From: Daphnia carinata
Lineage: Eukaryota > Arthropoda > Branchiopoda > Diplostraca > Daphniidae
Assembly (NCBI RefSeq): GCF_022539665.2
Contig: NC_081340.1
Coordinates: 62,001 to 126,000, forward strand
Length of the DNA: 64,000 nucleotides
Reading direction: 5' to 3'
How positions within the stretch are numbered: the first letter of the stretch is position 1; every line of letters begins with the position of its first letter. Shown here piece by piece: positions 44,566-56,231 of this stretch. The translations under genes were made by a program, and so were the position numbers. The notes under the pieces were generated by a model that was not told the origin of the DNA, searched no databases, and was given only the letters and a program-made list of their open reading frames with translations.

Positions 44566-46025
44566 TTTCCAAATTCAAAAGTGGGCCTTTTTCTCCATTG
44601 GACTGGGCCTTTTTCTCCGCTCAATTTCCATGTTCCTACAAACTTTATATTTGTTTCCAAAATTGTATTTCCCACCTCTATTCCGTGGAATCTGGAATGT
44701 ACAAAGGTTGCTGAAACCGTGATATTCTATAAGGTTTGCAGAGATCAAACAATGTTAGCGTTTGTACGCTAGTTAATCTTTGATTATTTATTCGGTTGTA
44801 ATCTAATTTCGGATTATATTAGTATTTATCTATTGCTTATATCCCGTTTCATAAGGTTCATTTTTCACAATTTTTGTTTTTTGAACAACTATCGCTTCTT
44901 GAAATGTAATAGAAGAAATACATGTTTTCCGCACATAGCCTTGTTCTGTCCACCCTCTTTGATCATTCCTCCCAACCCCCAGTCCATATCCCTTATCACT
45001 TCCCTTTGTCGATGCTTATGCCATAGGTAAAGACCACTTATTCATTGTGAATACGGAAACTGAATGAGTTCCGCGGGGCTTTTGTGGTTGCTGGAAACAA
45101 AGATATGTTACCACGAAGACTAGTTTGTTATTATTAACATTTGATAAATAATGTTTATAGGAACATTTAATAAATAATGTTTATAGGAATAATATTACAA
45201 ACTTAAACTATCGTCTGAGGCAAGGACCAAAACAAAGACTATTGTAATTCAATATTGATTCTAATACCATTTATTCCTTATACGTTTTCAATTCTTTTAA
45301 CAATTACAAAGAGCCCAATAAATATATTAAAATCATAACCTACTGCTATAAATGATTTTGTTCGTTCTTCGTGTCCTGTTTTCACCTTTTGCACATTTTC
45401 AAGCAGCTATTGATTACCTATAATTACACATCACATACTACATTGAGATATAAGGAAGCTTTACACTTTACGTTAACAAAACTACTAATAATGACAAATG
45501 AATTTTCTACCATGACGGACTTTTTTTTTATGATAGTCTCTTATTAGTGAAGACACTAAACCTTTTAAAATGAATCTAAGATTTTTTTTCTTCAAATTTT
45601 CCACGATCATGGAAGGCATATCAGTGTATTTTTCAAAAAAACTATCACGACATAGCTGCATATGAAAGAATACAAGTTTAGCTGATCCATCAGTCAGTAT
45701 CAGCCTTTCATGCGATAAATTTGCCTTTTTTCTTTAGTTTATTCACTTTATGGTCTTTCTTTTCAGTTTTCTTTTTCTTAATGTTGGCTTTTCTCCTTTT
45801 CTGTTGTTATTCCTTTCTCTTTTCCTTTTCTTCGATTCGTTCAGCGCAATTTTTGTTACTCTCTGATTTGATTTGATCTCGTTCATTAATTGATTTGGCA
45901 AGCAATTCCACATAGTCTTTTACCTATTGCAATACAGAAAGGTTAAAGGTTTTCAAGATCTTACAAATATTTTTGTCAAATTGAAAGTTTACCTGAAAAC
46001 CTTCAGCTATTTGCAGAGCACCATT

Positions 46026-46500
46026 TCATGCCTGTTTCTCTTCAATGCTTCCTGTATTCTCAGCTTCAGCTTGGCCTACCAAGTTTTCATTTTCGCTTTG
46101 AGTTTTTTTTTTTAGCGTTGCCACTTCTGGATCTAAAGTGGGTTTTTTCAGAATGGGTGAGGAATTAGATAGTTCTCCAAAATCAAATTTGCTGGAAACT
46201 AGGCAGCCTTCACTGTTAAAAATTGGTGTTGGCAGTGTACTTGCTAGTCTTGGTTCAGGAATTTCTGTTTCGACAAACTCTGAAAGACCAGAGGCTGATA
46301 ACACTGATGTTGCCTTGGTGGCTCGTGCAAGTTTGGCAATTCAGGACCTCTTCTTCTTAGTTTTCCTTTTTAATTTCTTCTTCATTTCATCTAACTTCCG
46401 TTTAGTTTGGTTTTTGTTTTCTTATCAGATAAATCCAGCTTTTTCCCTGAAAGTCAATGGAGTAAATTGGCCGGTCTGCCTTAAATGTAAAAATTAACAC
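46026..46500 (-). pseudogene. Lys-rich coiled-coil gene fragment, left arm
   Basis: The minus strand reads KRKLDEMKKKLKRKTKKKRS, a stop, then IAKLARAT and a 92-residue open stretch beginning LSASGLSEFVETEIPEP and ending EAENTGSIEEKQA. Upstream, at about 46510-46550, MEERLTAKLSHFQ is followed by GTATGTG, a possible exon end. The right arm mirrors it, sharing the same stop. It could be a captured host gene piece or the remains of an element protein; I do not recognise it. Confidence 0.45.
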
Positions 46501-46921
46501 ATACCTGGAAGTGTGAGAGCTTAGCTGTTAGACGTTCTTCCATTTTTTCAGGATTGTAAGCACAGTTCCTGGTGTCAATTTTTTAAAAAGAACTATTGTG
46601 GTGAACACCAGCCTGATTCCTATCAAGATCTTGAATTGTAGAAACACTTTGAGTTGGAATATTGGTCAATGAGCTAGAAATGAAAGGTCTTCAGAAGAGG
46701 GTTGCTTTTTAAGTGCGACGATGTCAACGGGCCCTCGCTTTTTATCAGGCTCTTGGTATTTTAGGTTCATTTCCTACAAAATTTGTTTAGACGACACTTT
46801 CAAGTTCTTGTTCCGTTTTTCCATAAACCAAAACTGCCTCTCATGTCATAATCTTTAAACTTTATTATATTTACCGTGGTCTCTCAAGATTATCGTGGAT
46901 CACTCCATAGATCACACTATA

Positions 46922-47263
46922 CGAACCTAACCTATTGTTATTTTCTTTAGGGAACGACATTTTCAAGCCAAATCTAGCTTCAGGACGCCTCCACTAGAGG
47001 GCAGTATAAGCAGATGGAAAGCATGAACAATAACAAAGTACCAAAATTTTGTTGATTTTGTAATAAAAAAATTAAAAATTTTTAAAAATTTCAATAGACA
47101 ATCTTAAGAGTTTTTTTTTTACTACGTTCGTTTTTTGTACTACCCTTCATACGATTATTTAGATACTTATTCTGCTTATACTGCCCTCAAGTGGAGGCGT
47201 CCTGAAGCTAGGTTTGGCTTGAAAATGTCGTTCTCTAAAGAAAATAACAATAGGCTAGGTTCG
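46922..47263. mobile_element. 342-bp MITE-like inverted-repeat element
   Basis: Inverted repeats of about 95 bp, 46922-47015 and 47170-47263, both starting CGAACCTA(A/G)CCTA from the outside, around an AT-rich centre. Each arm contains a CTCF-like 14-mer: CCACTAGAGGGCAG at 46990-47003 and CCACTTGAGGGCAG on the minus strand at 47181-47194. A further partial copy of the arm (GACATTTCCAAGCCAAATCTA) lies just outside at 47265-47286. No coding sequence. Confidence 0.75.
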
Positions 47264-48094
47264 CCGACATTTCCAAGCCAAATCTAATATGCGAATTCCA
47301 TTGATAGCTTTGCTGTTGTTGTCTGCTAGCATCAAAGCTAGTACCGAAAGAATTCGGTGAAACAAGGGAAAAGGCCGTTATTGCAACAAAATGTTTCGGT
47401 GCAACAAATTCTACCAAAAACTCCTTTTACCATAAAAGACGGCTAGCTGCTTTAAAGAGGTAAATTGAGTAAGCTCTTCTACAGAGACTTACGTGCAGCT
47501 TGCACTTAAATTGTTGATGCGGAATATATTATGCATTGTCATTCACATTCAATGTTTATTTTGTTTTCTAGGAGAAGACTTAAAAAAGTGACATCAAGGA
47601 TATTTTGTTATGCGGGTTTATTGATTATTACCAGGATCCAAGCATAAACCAAAGCCAAACATAGGACTTGCTTAACCACTCAACAATATTACTGTGAAAG
47701 GATGCCAAATTATGAAAGCGGTATAACATTTTACTAACGAATACACCTTAGAATATCTTTACTTTGTTTTTGCATGATACCAGAGGATCATCCAAACCAT
47801 CCACCTTTCTGATTTGAGGTCTTCAATGGATGAATGTAATTTAAACGAGTTTTCATATTGAGTCTGAAAAAGAAAGGTATGTGAAGGGTCAAAACCTAAT
47901 TTTTAAAATGTTCATACATAGTGGTTTTCTTGAGCATGCAATAACAAAAATTGTGAGCATAACTTTGATATTGGATTCTAGGGATGAATAGATGACTTCT
48001 ATTGATTATGTTGCTGAACAGCTTCCTACAGATCCTGATAGCAATGATGTGGATATGCCAGCTGTGTCTAAAAAACACCACGAACCATGCTTCC

Positions 48095-48460
48095 AATCCT
48101 GAAGAAATGGAAGAACGTCTAACAGCTAAGCTCTCACACTCCCAGGTATATGTTAATTTTTACATTTAAGGCAGACCGGCCAGTTTATTCCATTGATTTT
48201 CAGGGAAAAAGCCGGATTTATGTGAAACGAAAACAAAAAAAAAAACTAAACGAAAGTTAGATGAAATGAAGAAGAAATTAAAAAGGAAAAATAAGAAGAA
48301 GAGGTCCTGAATTGCCAAACTTGCACAAGCCACCATGGCAGCATCTGTGTCATCTACCTCAGGTCTTTCAGAGTTTAGCTAGTCTTCAGAGAAAAATTAA
48401 AACCAAAAGTGAAAATCTTGGTAGGCCAAGCTGAAGTTGAGAAGGCATGAAGCATTAAAG
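48095..48460 (+). pseudogene. Lys-rich coiled-coil gene fragment, right arm
   Basis: Mirror of 46026-46550: PEEMEERLTAKLSHSQ then GTATATG at 48146, and after about 60 bp KRKLDEMKKKLKRKNKKKRS, the same in-frame stop, IAKLAQAT, SSTSGLSEF. It ends sooner than the left-arm copy because the following part is deleted. Confidence 0.45.
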
Positions 48461-50104
48461 AGAAACAGGCATGAAATGGTGCTCTGCAATTAGCTGAAGG
48501 TTTTCAGGTAAACTTTCAATGCGACAAACACATTTGTAAGATCATCAAAACTTTTAACCTTGCTGTATTGCAATAGGTAAAGGACTGTGGAATTGCTTGA
48601 CAAATAAATTAAGAAACGAGATAAAATCAAAGAAAAAGTTAAAAAAAATTGGGATGAACGCATCGAAGAAAGGGATAAGGAATAACAACAGAAAAAGAGA
48701 AAAGCCAACATTAAGAAAAAGAAAACTGAGAAGAAAGAACATAAAGTGAATAAATTAAAGAAAAACAGGCAAATGTATCATATGAAATACTGATACTGTC
48801 TCATGGATGAGCTAAACTCGTGTTCTATCATGTGTAAGCCATGTCGTGATAGTTTTTTATAACAATACACTGGCATGCTTCCTATGATCGGGGAAAATTT
48901 GAAGAAAAAAAATCTTAGATTCTTTTTAAAAGGAGTGTAAAAGTGTCTTCACTAATAAAAGACTAAAAAAAAAGCCCTTCATGGTAGAAAATAAACGTTG
49001 AATTTGTAATTGTTAGTAGCTTTGTTAACGTAAAGTGCAAAGCTTCCTTATATTTCACTGTAGTATGTGATGTGAATTAGGTAACCAATAGCTGCTTAAT
49101 AATGTGCATAAAGGGGAAACAAGACGAAGAACGTAAAAAATCATTTATAATTGCTGGAAAAACGCGAGTGCTTACCAGAGACGTAGATGGTTCTCTCGGA
49201 CTAAAGGTGAGGTTATTCTTTAACAAAAGCCATGCATTAACTATTTAAGTTTGACTCATAGATGTTCCTACGCAAATTGAATATTCCAGTTTTGCTCGAA
49301 CTATTTATTGCTTTGCTGAAAAGCGCTCCAAGATAACAGTCAGCAGCCACCGCCTGGCATAGTTATAGCAGTTGATTATGATTTCAATATATTTATTTGG
49401 CTCTTTGTAATTGTGAAAAGAATTGAAAATGTTATAAGGTAATAAATGGTACGAGAATCAATATTGAATTATAATATACTTTTTTTTGTCCTTGCCTCAA
49501 ACGATAGTTTAAGTTTATAGCATTATTCCTATAAAAATTATTCATCAAATGTTAATAATAATAAACTAGTCTTCGTGTTAACATATCTTCGTTCCCAGCA
49601 ACCACAAAAGCCCCGCGGAACTCATTCAGTTTCCGTATTCACAACGAATCAGTGGTCTTTACCTATGGCATAAGTATCGACAAAGGGAAGTTATAAGGGA
49701 GATGGACTGGGGTTTTGGGAAATGATCAAAAAAGGTGCACAGAACAAGGCCAAGTGCGAAAAACATTTATTTCTTATATTATATTTGAAGAAGCGATAGT
49801 AGTTCAATAAACAAAAATTGTGAAAAATGAACTTTATTTAACGGGATATTAGCAATATATAAATACTAACATAATCCGAAATCACATTGCTACCTAATAA
49901 ATAATCAAAGATTAAATAGCGTACATACACTAACATTGTTTGAGCTCGGCAAACCCTATAGAAGGTAACGGTTTCAGCAACCTTTGTACATTCCAACTTC
50001 CACGGAATAGGAAGTTGGAAATACATTTTGGAAACAAATATAAAGTTTGTAGGAACATGGAAATTGAGCGGAGAAAAAGGCCCAGTGTAATGGAGAAAAA
50101 GGCC

Positions 50105-50218
50105 CACTTTTAAATTTGGAAAAAAGTATGCCTTTTTCGTGTGGGCCTTTTTCGTATGGGCCTTTTTTGCGAGCCTTTTTCGTCTGGGCCTTTTTCGTCT
50201 GGGCCTTTTTCTCCGCCA
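50105..50218 (-). repeat. Right terminal tandem 15-mer block
   Basis: Inverted counterpart of 44477-44565: repeated TGGGCCTTTTTCGTC units ending CTTTTTCTCCGCCAATC. Confidence 0.85.
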
Positions 50219-50222
50219 ATCT

Positions 50223-50773
50223 CCACAGGATGTCTCAATGGCGTCGAAAGACGACAGACCTAAATCGGATATGCCGACGTCTCTATGATATCCCCAAGAC
50301 GAAGTGTGCTAGTAGGGAAGAAAACAAAACCCTGTTTTAAAATGCGGCACGAGTCTGATATTTCAGTCCATGAAATATGTGTAACGTCGCACGCAAGTAA
50401 TGAAGTTGTATATGTGTTGGAACGAAATTTTGAATTCAGATAGTGGTATTGAATGATCAACCACTATAATACTCAGTGGTTTGTTTTTGGGCGTTTGTAG
50501 TTTTGCCCCATTGTCTTCTGGTCATTGTTCTCTTGTTTTTAAGCTTTTCGTTTTGTTTGTTTTTTTTCCTCTTTTTTAATTATTCTTTTTTTATTATTAA
50601 TGTTTTTTTTAGTTCAACATTGTGTTTCAACGGAATGACTCCTGTCTCTTTTGCTTTCAATTACTACACTTTCAGTTCAACAGCAAGTGGTGAAGGGAGC
50701 GCACGTGATAATACTTGTTGTTGACGAGTAACAGACTATCCCGAAAAGCCGAGAGGTTTTAAACGTGGGGGAA
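50223..50773 (+). other. Upstream region of the SLC6 gene
   Basis: No ORF or repeat recognised. It lies between the foldback element and the SLC6 start codon and presumably holds that gene's promoter and 5' UTR; no clear TATA box is seen. Confidence 0.45.
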
Positions 50774-52530
50774 ATGAATATTGAATTTGTCAACGATGGT
50801 TTTGAGCTATATGAAAACCCAAGTATTGCAAAGATCGAGGGCGATGAGGCGACTAAGCCGCATTCGGAATCGCCTTCTAATGGAACAAAAAGCCAAAACT
50901 TACCTTCGGATATGCTGGAGTGCGAAAATTGTCCTGTTTTTCTTTCCAAGCCATCGACGACTCTGTTAGTTGCAAATTCAGAGCCCGATATCCGGCATCA
51001 GGAAGAAAAAATCGAAAAAGTCAATGATGTGGGAAACGAAGGAGAGGAGCGCGGGGGATGGAGCAACAAGCTTGATTTCCTGTTCTCTTGCATAAGTGTC
51101 TCGGTAGGATTGGGCAACATTTGGCGTTTTCCTTATCTTTGTAAGTTTCAAAAAATGTTCACCGTTTCTGAAGCGTGTAGGTTTATAACAGCAATTCCGA
51201 ATTTTTCATCTCAGGTTACAAAAATGGCGGGGGTATGTTTTTTTTTACTTTGCCTATAGGTTTTCATTTCTAGCATTTCAGGGTTGCTTAACGATTACTG
51301 CTCCAATATTTCATAGGAGCATTTCTGATAGCGTACTTTGTTGCCATGGTATTTTGTGGCATTCCGATATTCTACGCAGGTAATAATCGAAACCTATCGC
51401 CAACAAGTACTTCTTCATCATTACAATTTTAAAAAATTTTCAATTCGCTTTACAGAAGTTGCATTAGGACAATATTTAGGAGTTGGGGGTATTATTGGAA
51501 AAAGTAGTCTTATATATGTTTAAATGTATCCGCGCATTATTACATTATCACAGGTATGACATTTATTGGCCAATTAGTGCCTATTATGAAAGGTACAGTT
51601 GTTTTTCGTTGTTTATATTATAATGATTTGGCATATAAATTTCGCTGTAAAACGTTTTAATTGCACAGGTGTGGGTTTTGCAACCATGGTGAGTACGTTT
51701 GACAAATGTATCTACATGGTAATATCAATCGAAACATAATTTAGGTTGTGGTCGTACTGATCGACATTTATTACACCATTATCATCGCTTGGACCCTATT
51801 CTACTTGATTGCGTCGTTCAGCGCTTTACCTAGTCTTCCCTGGGCGGGTTGTGGTATGTACATCCTACAACGTTGTTGTCTGAAACAGTGACTCGTATGG
51901 CTAAATAGTCTATTTGCAGTATTTTACATTTCAGGTTATTGCAAATGTTATTAGTTTTTAATTTTTCAAGATCAATCTGTAATTTTTCTGTATAATTTTT
52001 AAATACTGTATGGATGTTCCAAATTAAAAATTTTTGCAATTTTCGTATTTCACTTAGATAATGCATGGAATACACCGAATTGTTACGTCCCGACTGACGT
52101 TGCGAATCTGACGTATGGGATCAGCCTTACCAACTCATCAGTGTCTGCAGTCGAAGAATTTTGGACGTAATACTACATCTAAAAATAAACGCTTCAAGTT
52201 GATATAAGTAATCACACCATCACATGTGCTTGTAGTGAGCGAGTTTTAGGTATCACAGATGGCATCGACAATTTGTCTTCTGTGCGTTGGGAACTGTTTG
52301 GAACGTTGGTATTGGCATGGATTCTTGTTTACTTCATCATCTGGAAGGGCTTAAATGAAAGCGGTTACGTAAGTTGTTTAAAAATGAGATTCTCCTGTGT
52401 TTAAACCAAGTTTTAAACTAATAAGAAATGTAATTATACACTGTAATATGCAGATAGTCTGGTTTACAGCCTTGTTTTCATTATACTTTTGGTGCTTCTT
52501 GTTCGAGCAGTTACGCTGGAAGGAGCGGAG
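50774..52530 (+). CDS. SLC6 family Na+/Cl--dependent transporter, 5' part of gene
   Basis: SLC6 proteins import amino acids, neurotransmitters or osmolytes across the plasma membrane. Exons by GT-AG splicing: 50774-51140, 51215-51232, 51317-51379, 51456-51488, 51554-51592, 51669-51688, 51745-51853, 52058-52166, 52236-52368, 52454-52530 (into the gap). Exon 1 has a hydrophilic N-tail, then [11 protein letters not shown] and [12 protein letters not shown] (TM1 signature). It joins exon 2 to give [13 protein letters not shown]. Then come [33 protein letters not shown]3 ([19 protein letters not shown]), and the EL2 cysteine pair (WAGC...NTPNCY) with NLT and NSS sequons. Four exons are 18-39 nt. 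In exon 10 the conserved ALFPY region has lost about 7 nt, so the frame shifts just before the gap; the following bases fit the family ([14 protein letters not shown]) in another frame. Substrate cannot be assigned. The 3' half is missing. Confidence 0.88.
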
Positions 52531-52630
52531 NNNNNNNNNNNNNNNNNNNNNNNNNNNNNNNNNNNNNNNNNNNNNNNNNNNNNNNNNNNNNNNNNNNNNN
52601 NNNNNNNNNNNNNNNNNNNNNNNNNNNNNN
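52531..52630. other. Assembly gap (100 N)
   Basis: Exactly 100 N between SLC6 exon 10 and the 5S array. The rest of the SLC6 gene is not in this window. Confidence 0.99.
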
Positions 52631-52763
52631 GTCAACCACAAAATGCAAACATATAAAATTCACTTTCTTGAAAGAGGTCACTTTTCTCACGGAAATGCAC
52701 CATTCTTTTTGTATTTCGTTTTAAAATACCTCTAGTTTATAGAAGATGAAATTTCAAAACTGA

Positions 52764-52776
52764 CCACTAGGTGGCG
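52764..52776 (+). promoter_or_regulatory. CTCF-like motif, repeated every 464 bp
   Basis: CCACTAGGTGGCG in the 5S spacer, 88 bp from the 5S 3' end. It recurs in every unit, 18 times, to 60652-60664. The string resembles the CTCF core consensus, including the AGGTGGCG part favoured by Drosophila CTCF. Binding is inferred only. Confidence 0.4.
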
Positions 52777-52863
52777 TCTTAGAAAATACTAGAATTCATC
52801 GCGAGATGGTTCGTACTTCCCTGTGATTCATCCAAAAACGGCTAGGTGGATATAAAAGTTTTG

Positions 52864-52983
52864 ATGCCAACAGCATCCCGTATTCCCAAGCGGTCACCCA
52901 TCTAGGTACTAACGGAACCCGACGTAGCTTAACTTCCTGGAGCTGACGAGACAAGGTTTGTTCTACGTGGTATGGCCGTTGAC
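52864..52983 (-). rRNA. 5S rRNA, copy 1
   Basis: On the minus strand it begins GTCAACGGCCATACCACG and ends GCTGTTGGCATC. The internal promoter is visible: box A-like AAGTTAAGCTACGTCGGG and box C-like ATGGGTGACCGCTTGGGAA. The 5' and 3' ends pair as helix I. A T4 terminator (CTTTTA) follows within about 10 nt. About 120 nt, the usual length. Left spacer haplotype TCTT/TCGCG. Confidence 0.95.
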
Positions 52984-53327
52984 AATTCAGTTCCAAAATA
53001 AAATGAATACACTCCAGTAATGTCCATTAAAACCAGCACAAGTACAATTGATTTATATAGTTAAGGATATTGGACTGGTAACCATCGCGTTCGGTCAACC
53101 ACAAAAATGCAAACATATAAAATTCACTTTCTTGAAAGAGGTCACTTTTCTCACGGAAATGCACCATTCTTTTTGTATTTCGTTTTAAAATACCTCTAGT
53201 TTATAGAAGATGAAATTTCAAAACTGACCACTAGGTGGCGTCTTAGAAAATACTAGAATTCATCGCGAGATGGTTCGTACTTCCCTGTGATTCATCCAAA
53301 AACGGCTAGGTGGATATAAAAGTTTTG

Positions 53328-53447
53328 ATGCCAACAGCATCCCGTATTCCCAAGCGGTCACCCATCTAGGTACTAACGGAACCCGACGTAGCTTAACTTC
53401 CTGGAGCTGACGAGACAAGGTTTGTTCTACGTGGTATGGCCGTTGAC
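53328..53447 (-). rRNA. 5S rRNA, copy 2
   Basis: Gene sequence as copy 1; left spacer haplotype TCTT/TCGCG. Confidence 0.95.
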
Positions 53448-53791
53448 AATTCAGTTCCAAAATAAAATGAATACACTCCAGTAATGTCCATTAAAACCAG
53501 CACAAGTACAATTGATTTATATAGTTAAGGATATTGGACTGGTAACCATCGCGTTCGGTCAACCACAAAAATGCAAACATATAAAATTCACTTTCTTGAA
53601 AGAGGTCACTTTTCTCACGGAAATGCACCATTCTTTTTGTATTTCGTTTTAAAATACCTCTAGTTTATAGAAGATGAAATTTCAAAACTGACCACTAGGT
53701 GGCGTTTTAGAAAATACTAGAATTCACCACGAGATGGTTCGTACTTCCCTGTGATTCATCCAAAAACGGCTAGGTGGATATAAAAGTTTTG

Positions 53792-53911
53792 ATGCCAACA
53801 GCATCCCGTATTCCCAAGCGGTCACCCATCTAGGTACTAACGGAACCCGACGTAGCTTAACTTCCTGGAGCTGACGAGACAAGGTTTGTTCTACGTGGTA
53901 TGGCCGTTGAC
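53792..53911 (-). rRNA. 5S rRNA, copy 3
   Basis: Gene sequence as copy 1; left spacer haplotype TTTT/CCACG. Confidence 0.95.
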
Positions 53912-54255
53912 AATTCAGTTCCAAAATAAAATGAATACACTCCAGTAATGTCCATTAAAACCAGCACAAGTACAATTGATTTATATAGTTAAGGATATTG
54001 GACTGGTAACCATCGCGTTCGGTCAACCACAAAAATGCAAACATATAAAATTCACTTTCTTGAAAGAGGTCACTTTTCTCACGGAAATGCACCATTCTTT
54101 TTGTATTTCGTTTTAAAATACCTCTAGTTTATAGAAGATGAAATTTCAAAACTGACCACTAGGTGGCGTCTTAGAAAATACTAGAATTCATCGCGAGATG
54201 GTTCGTACTTCCCTGTGATTCATCCAAAAACGGCTAGGTGGATATAAAAGTTTTG

Positions 54256-54375
54256 ATGCCAACAGCATCCCGTATTCCCAAGCGGTCACCCATCTAGGTA
54301 CTAACGGAACCCGACGTAGCTTAACTTCCTGGAGCTGACGAGACAAGGTTTGTTCTACGTGGTATGGCCGTTGAC
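54256..54375 (-). rRNA. 5S rRNA, copy 4
   Basis: Gene sequence as copy 1; left spacer haplotype TCTT/TCGCG. Confidence 0.95.
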
Positions 54376-54719
54376 AATTCAGTTCCAAAATAAAATGAAT
54401 ACACTCCAGTAATGTCCATTAAAACCAGCACAAGTACAATTGATTTATATAGTTAAGGATATTGGACTGGTAACCATCGCGTTCGGTCAACCACAAAAAT
54501 GCAAACATATAAAATTCACTTTCTTGAAAGAGGTCACTTTTCTCACGGAAATGCACCATTCTTTTTGTATTTCGTTTTAAAATACCTCTAGTTTATAGAA
54601 GATGAAATTTCAAAACTGACCACTAGGTGGCGTCTTAGAAAATACTAGAATTCATCGCGAGATGGTTCGTACTTCCCTGTGATTCATCCAAAAACGGCTA
54701 GGTGGATATAAAAGTTTTG

Positions 54720-54839
54720 ATGCCAACAGCATCCCGTATTCCCAAGCGGTCACCCATCTAGGTACTAACGGAACCCGACGTAGCTTAACTTCCTGGAGCT
54801 GACGAGACAAGGTTTGTTCTACGTGGTATGGCCGTTGAC
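54720..54839 (-). rRNA. 5S rRNA, copy 5
   Basis: Gene sequence as copy 1; left spacer haplotype TCTT/TCGCG. Confidence 0.95.
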
Positions 54840-55183
54840 AATTCAGTTCCAAAATAAAATGAATACACTCCAGTAATGTCCATTAAAACCAGCACAAGTA
54901 CAATTGATTTATATAGTTAAGGATATTGGACTGGTAACCATCGCGTTCGGTCAACCACAAAAATGCAAACATATAAAATTCACTTTCTTGAAAGAGGTCA
55001 CTTTTCTCACGGAAATGCACCATTCTTTTTGTATTTCGTTTTAAAATACCTCTAGTTTATAGAAGATGAAATTTCAAAACTGACCACTAGGTGGCGTTTT
55101 AGAAAATACTAGAATTCACCACGAGATGGTTCGTACTTCCCTGTGATTCATCCAAAAACGGCTAGGTGGATATAAAAGTTTTG

Positions 55184-55303
55184 ATGCCAACAGCATCCCG
55201 TATTCCCAAGCGGTCACCCATCTAGGTACTAACGGAACCCGACGTAGCTTAACTTCCTGGAGCTGACGAGACAAGGTTTGTTCTACGTGGTATGGCCGTT
55301 GAC
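55184..55303 (-). rRNA. 5S rRNA, copy 6
   Basis: Gene sequence as copy 1; left spacer haplotype TTTT/CCACG. Confidence 0.95.
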
Positions 55304-55647
55304 AATTCAGTTCCAAAATAAAATGAATACACTCCAGTAATGTCCATTAAAACCAGCACAAGTACAATTGATTTATATAGTTAAGGATATTGGACTGGTA
55401 ACCATCGCGTTCGGTCAACCACAAAAATGCAAACATATAAAATTCACTTTCTTGAAAGAGGTCACTTTTCTCACGGAAATGCACCATTCTTTTTGTATTT
55501 CGTTTTAAAATACCTCTAGTTTATAGAAGATGAAATTTCAAAACTGACCACTAGGTGGCGTCTTAGAAAATACTAGAATTCATCGCGAGATGGTTCGTAC
55601 TTCCCTGTGATTCATCCAAAAACGGCTAGGTGGATATAAAAGTTTTG

Positions 55648-55767
55648 ATGCCAACAGCATCCCGTATTCCCAAGCGGTCACCCATCTAGGTACTAACGGA
55701 ACCCGACGTAGCTTAACTTCCTGGAGCTGACGAGACAAGGTTTGTTCTACGTGGTATGGCCGTTGAC
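55648..55767 (-). rRNA. 5S rRNA, copy 7
   Basis: Gene sequence as copy 1; left spacer haplotype TCTT/TCGCG. Confidence 0.95.
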
Positions 55768-56111
55768 AATTCAGTTCCAAAATAAAATGAATACACTCCA
55801 GTAATGTCCATTAAAACCAGCACAAGTACAATTGATTTATATAGTTAAGGATATTGGACTGGTAACCATCGCGTTCGGTCAACCACAAAAATGCAAACAT
55901 ATAAAATTCACTTTCTTGAAAGAGGTCACTTTTCTCACGGAAATGCACCATTCTTTTTGTATTTCGTTTTAAAATACCTCTAGTTTATAGAAGATGAAAT
56001 TTCAAAACTGACCACTAGGTGGCGTTTTAGAAAATACTAGAATTCACCACGAGATGGTTCGTACTTCCCTGTGATTCATCCAAAAACGGCTAGGTGGATA
56101 TAAAAGTTTTG

Positions 56112-56231
56112 ATGCCAACAGCATCCCGTATTCCCAAGCGGTCACCCATCTAGGTACTAACGGAACCCGACGTAGCTTAACTTCCTGGAGCTGACGAGAC
56201 AAGGTTTGTTCTACGTGGTATGGCCGTTGAC
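56112..56231 (-). rRNA. 5S rRNA, copy 8
   Basis: Gene sequence as copy 1; left spacer haplotype TTTT/CCACG. Confidence 0.95.

Larger units (their letters stand above)
44468..50222. mobile_element. Foldback-like element with very long inverted arms
   Basis: The sequence from 44468 to about 46660 is repeated in inverted orientation from about 47985 to 50222, diverged but alignable throughout (I estimate 80-85% identity). Both outer ends carry GATTGGCGGAGAAAAAGG followed by tandem GACGAAAAAGGCCCA units. The right arm has about 200 bp of extra sequence at 49160-49365. The centre holds a small inverted-repeat element (46922-47263). No transposase is recognisable. Long arms with terminal tandem repeats fit foldback-type DNA transposons; a simple inverted duplication is the alternative. 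Confidence 0.75.

Noticed and set aside
44337-44772. ORFs rich in KKAQTKKA or EKGPDEKGP over the foldback ends
   Set aside because: They are translations of the tandem 15-mers in several frames, not a protein.
44468-50222. A Polinton/Maverick element, because of the long inverted repeats
   Set aside because: No DNA polymerase B, integrase or capsid genes, and at 5.7 kb the element is far too short.
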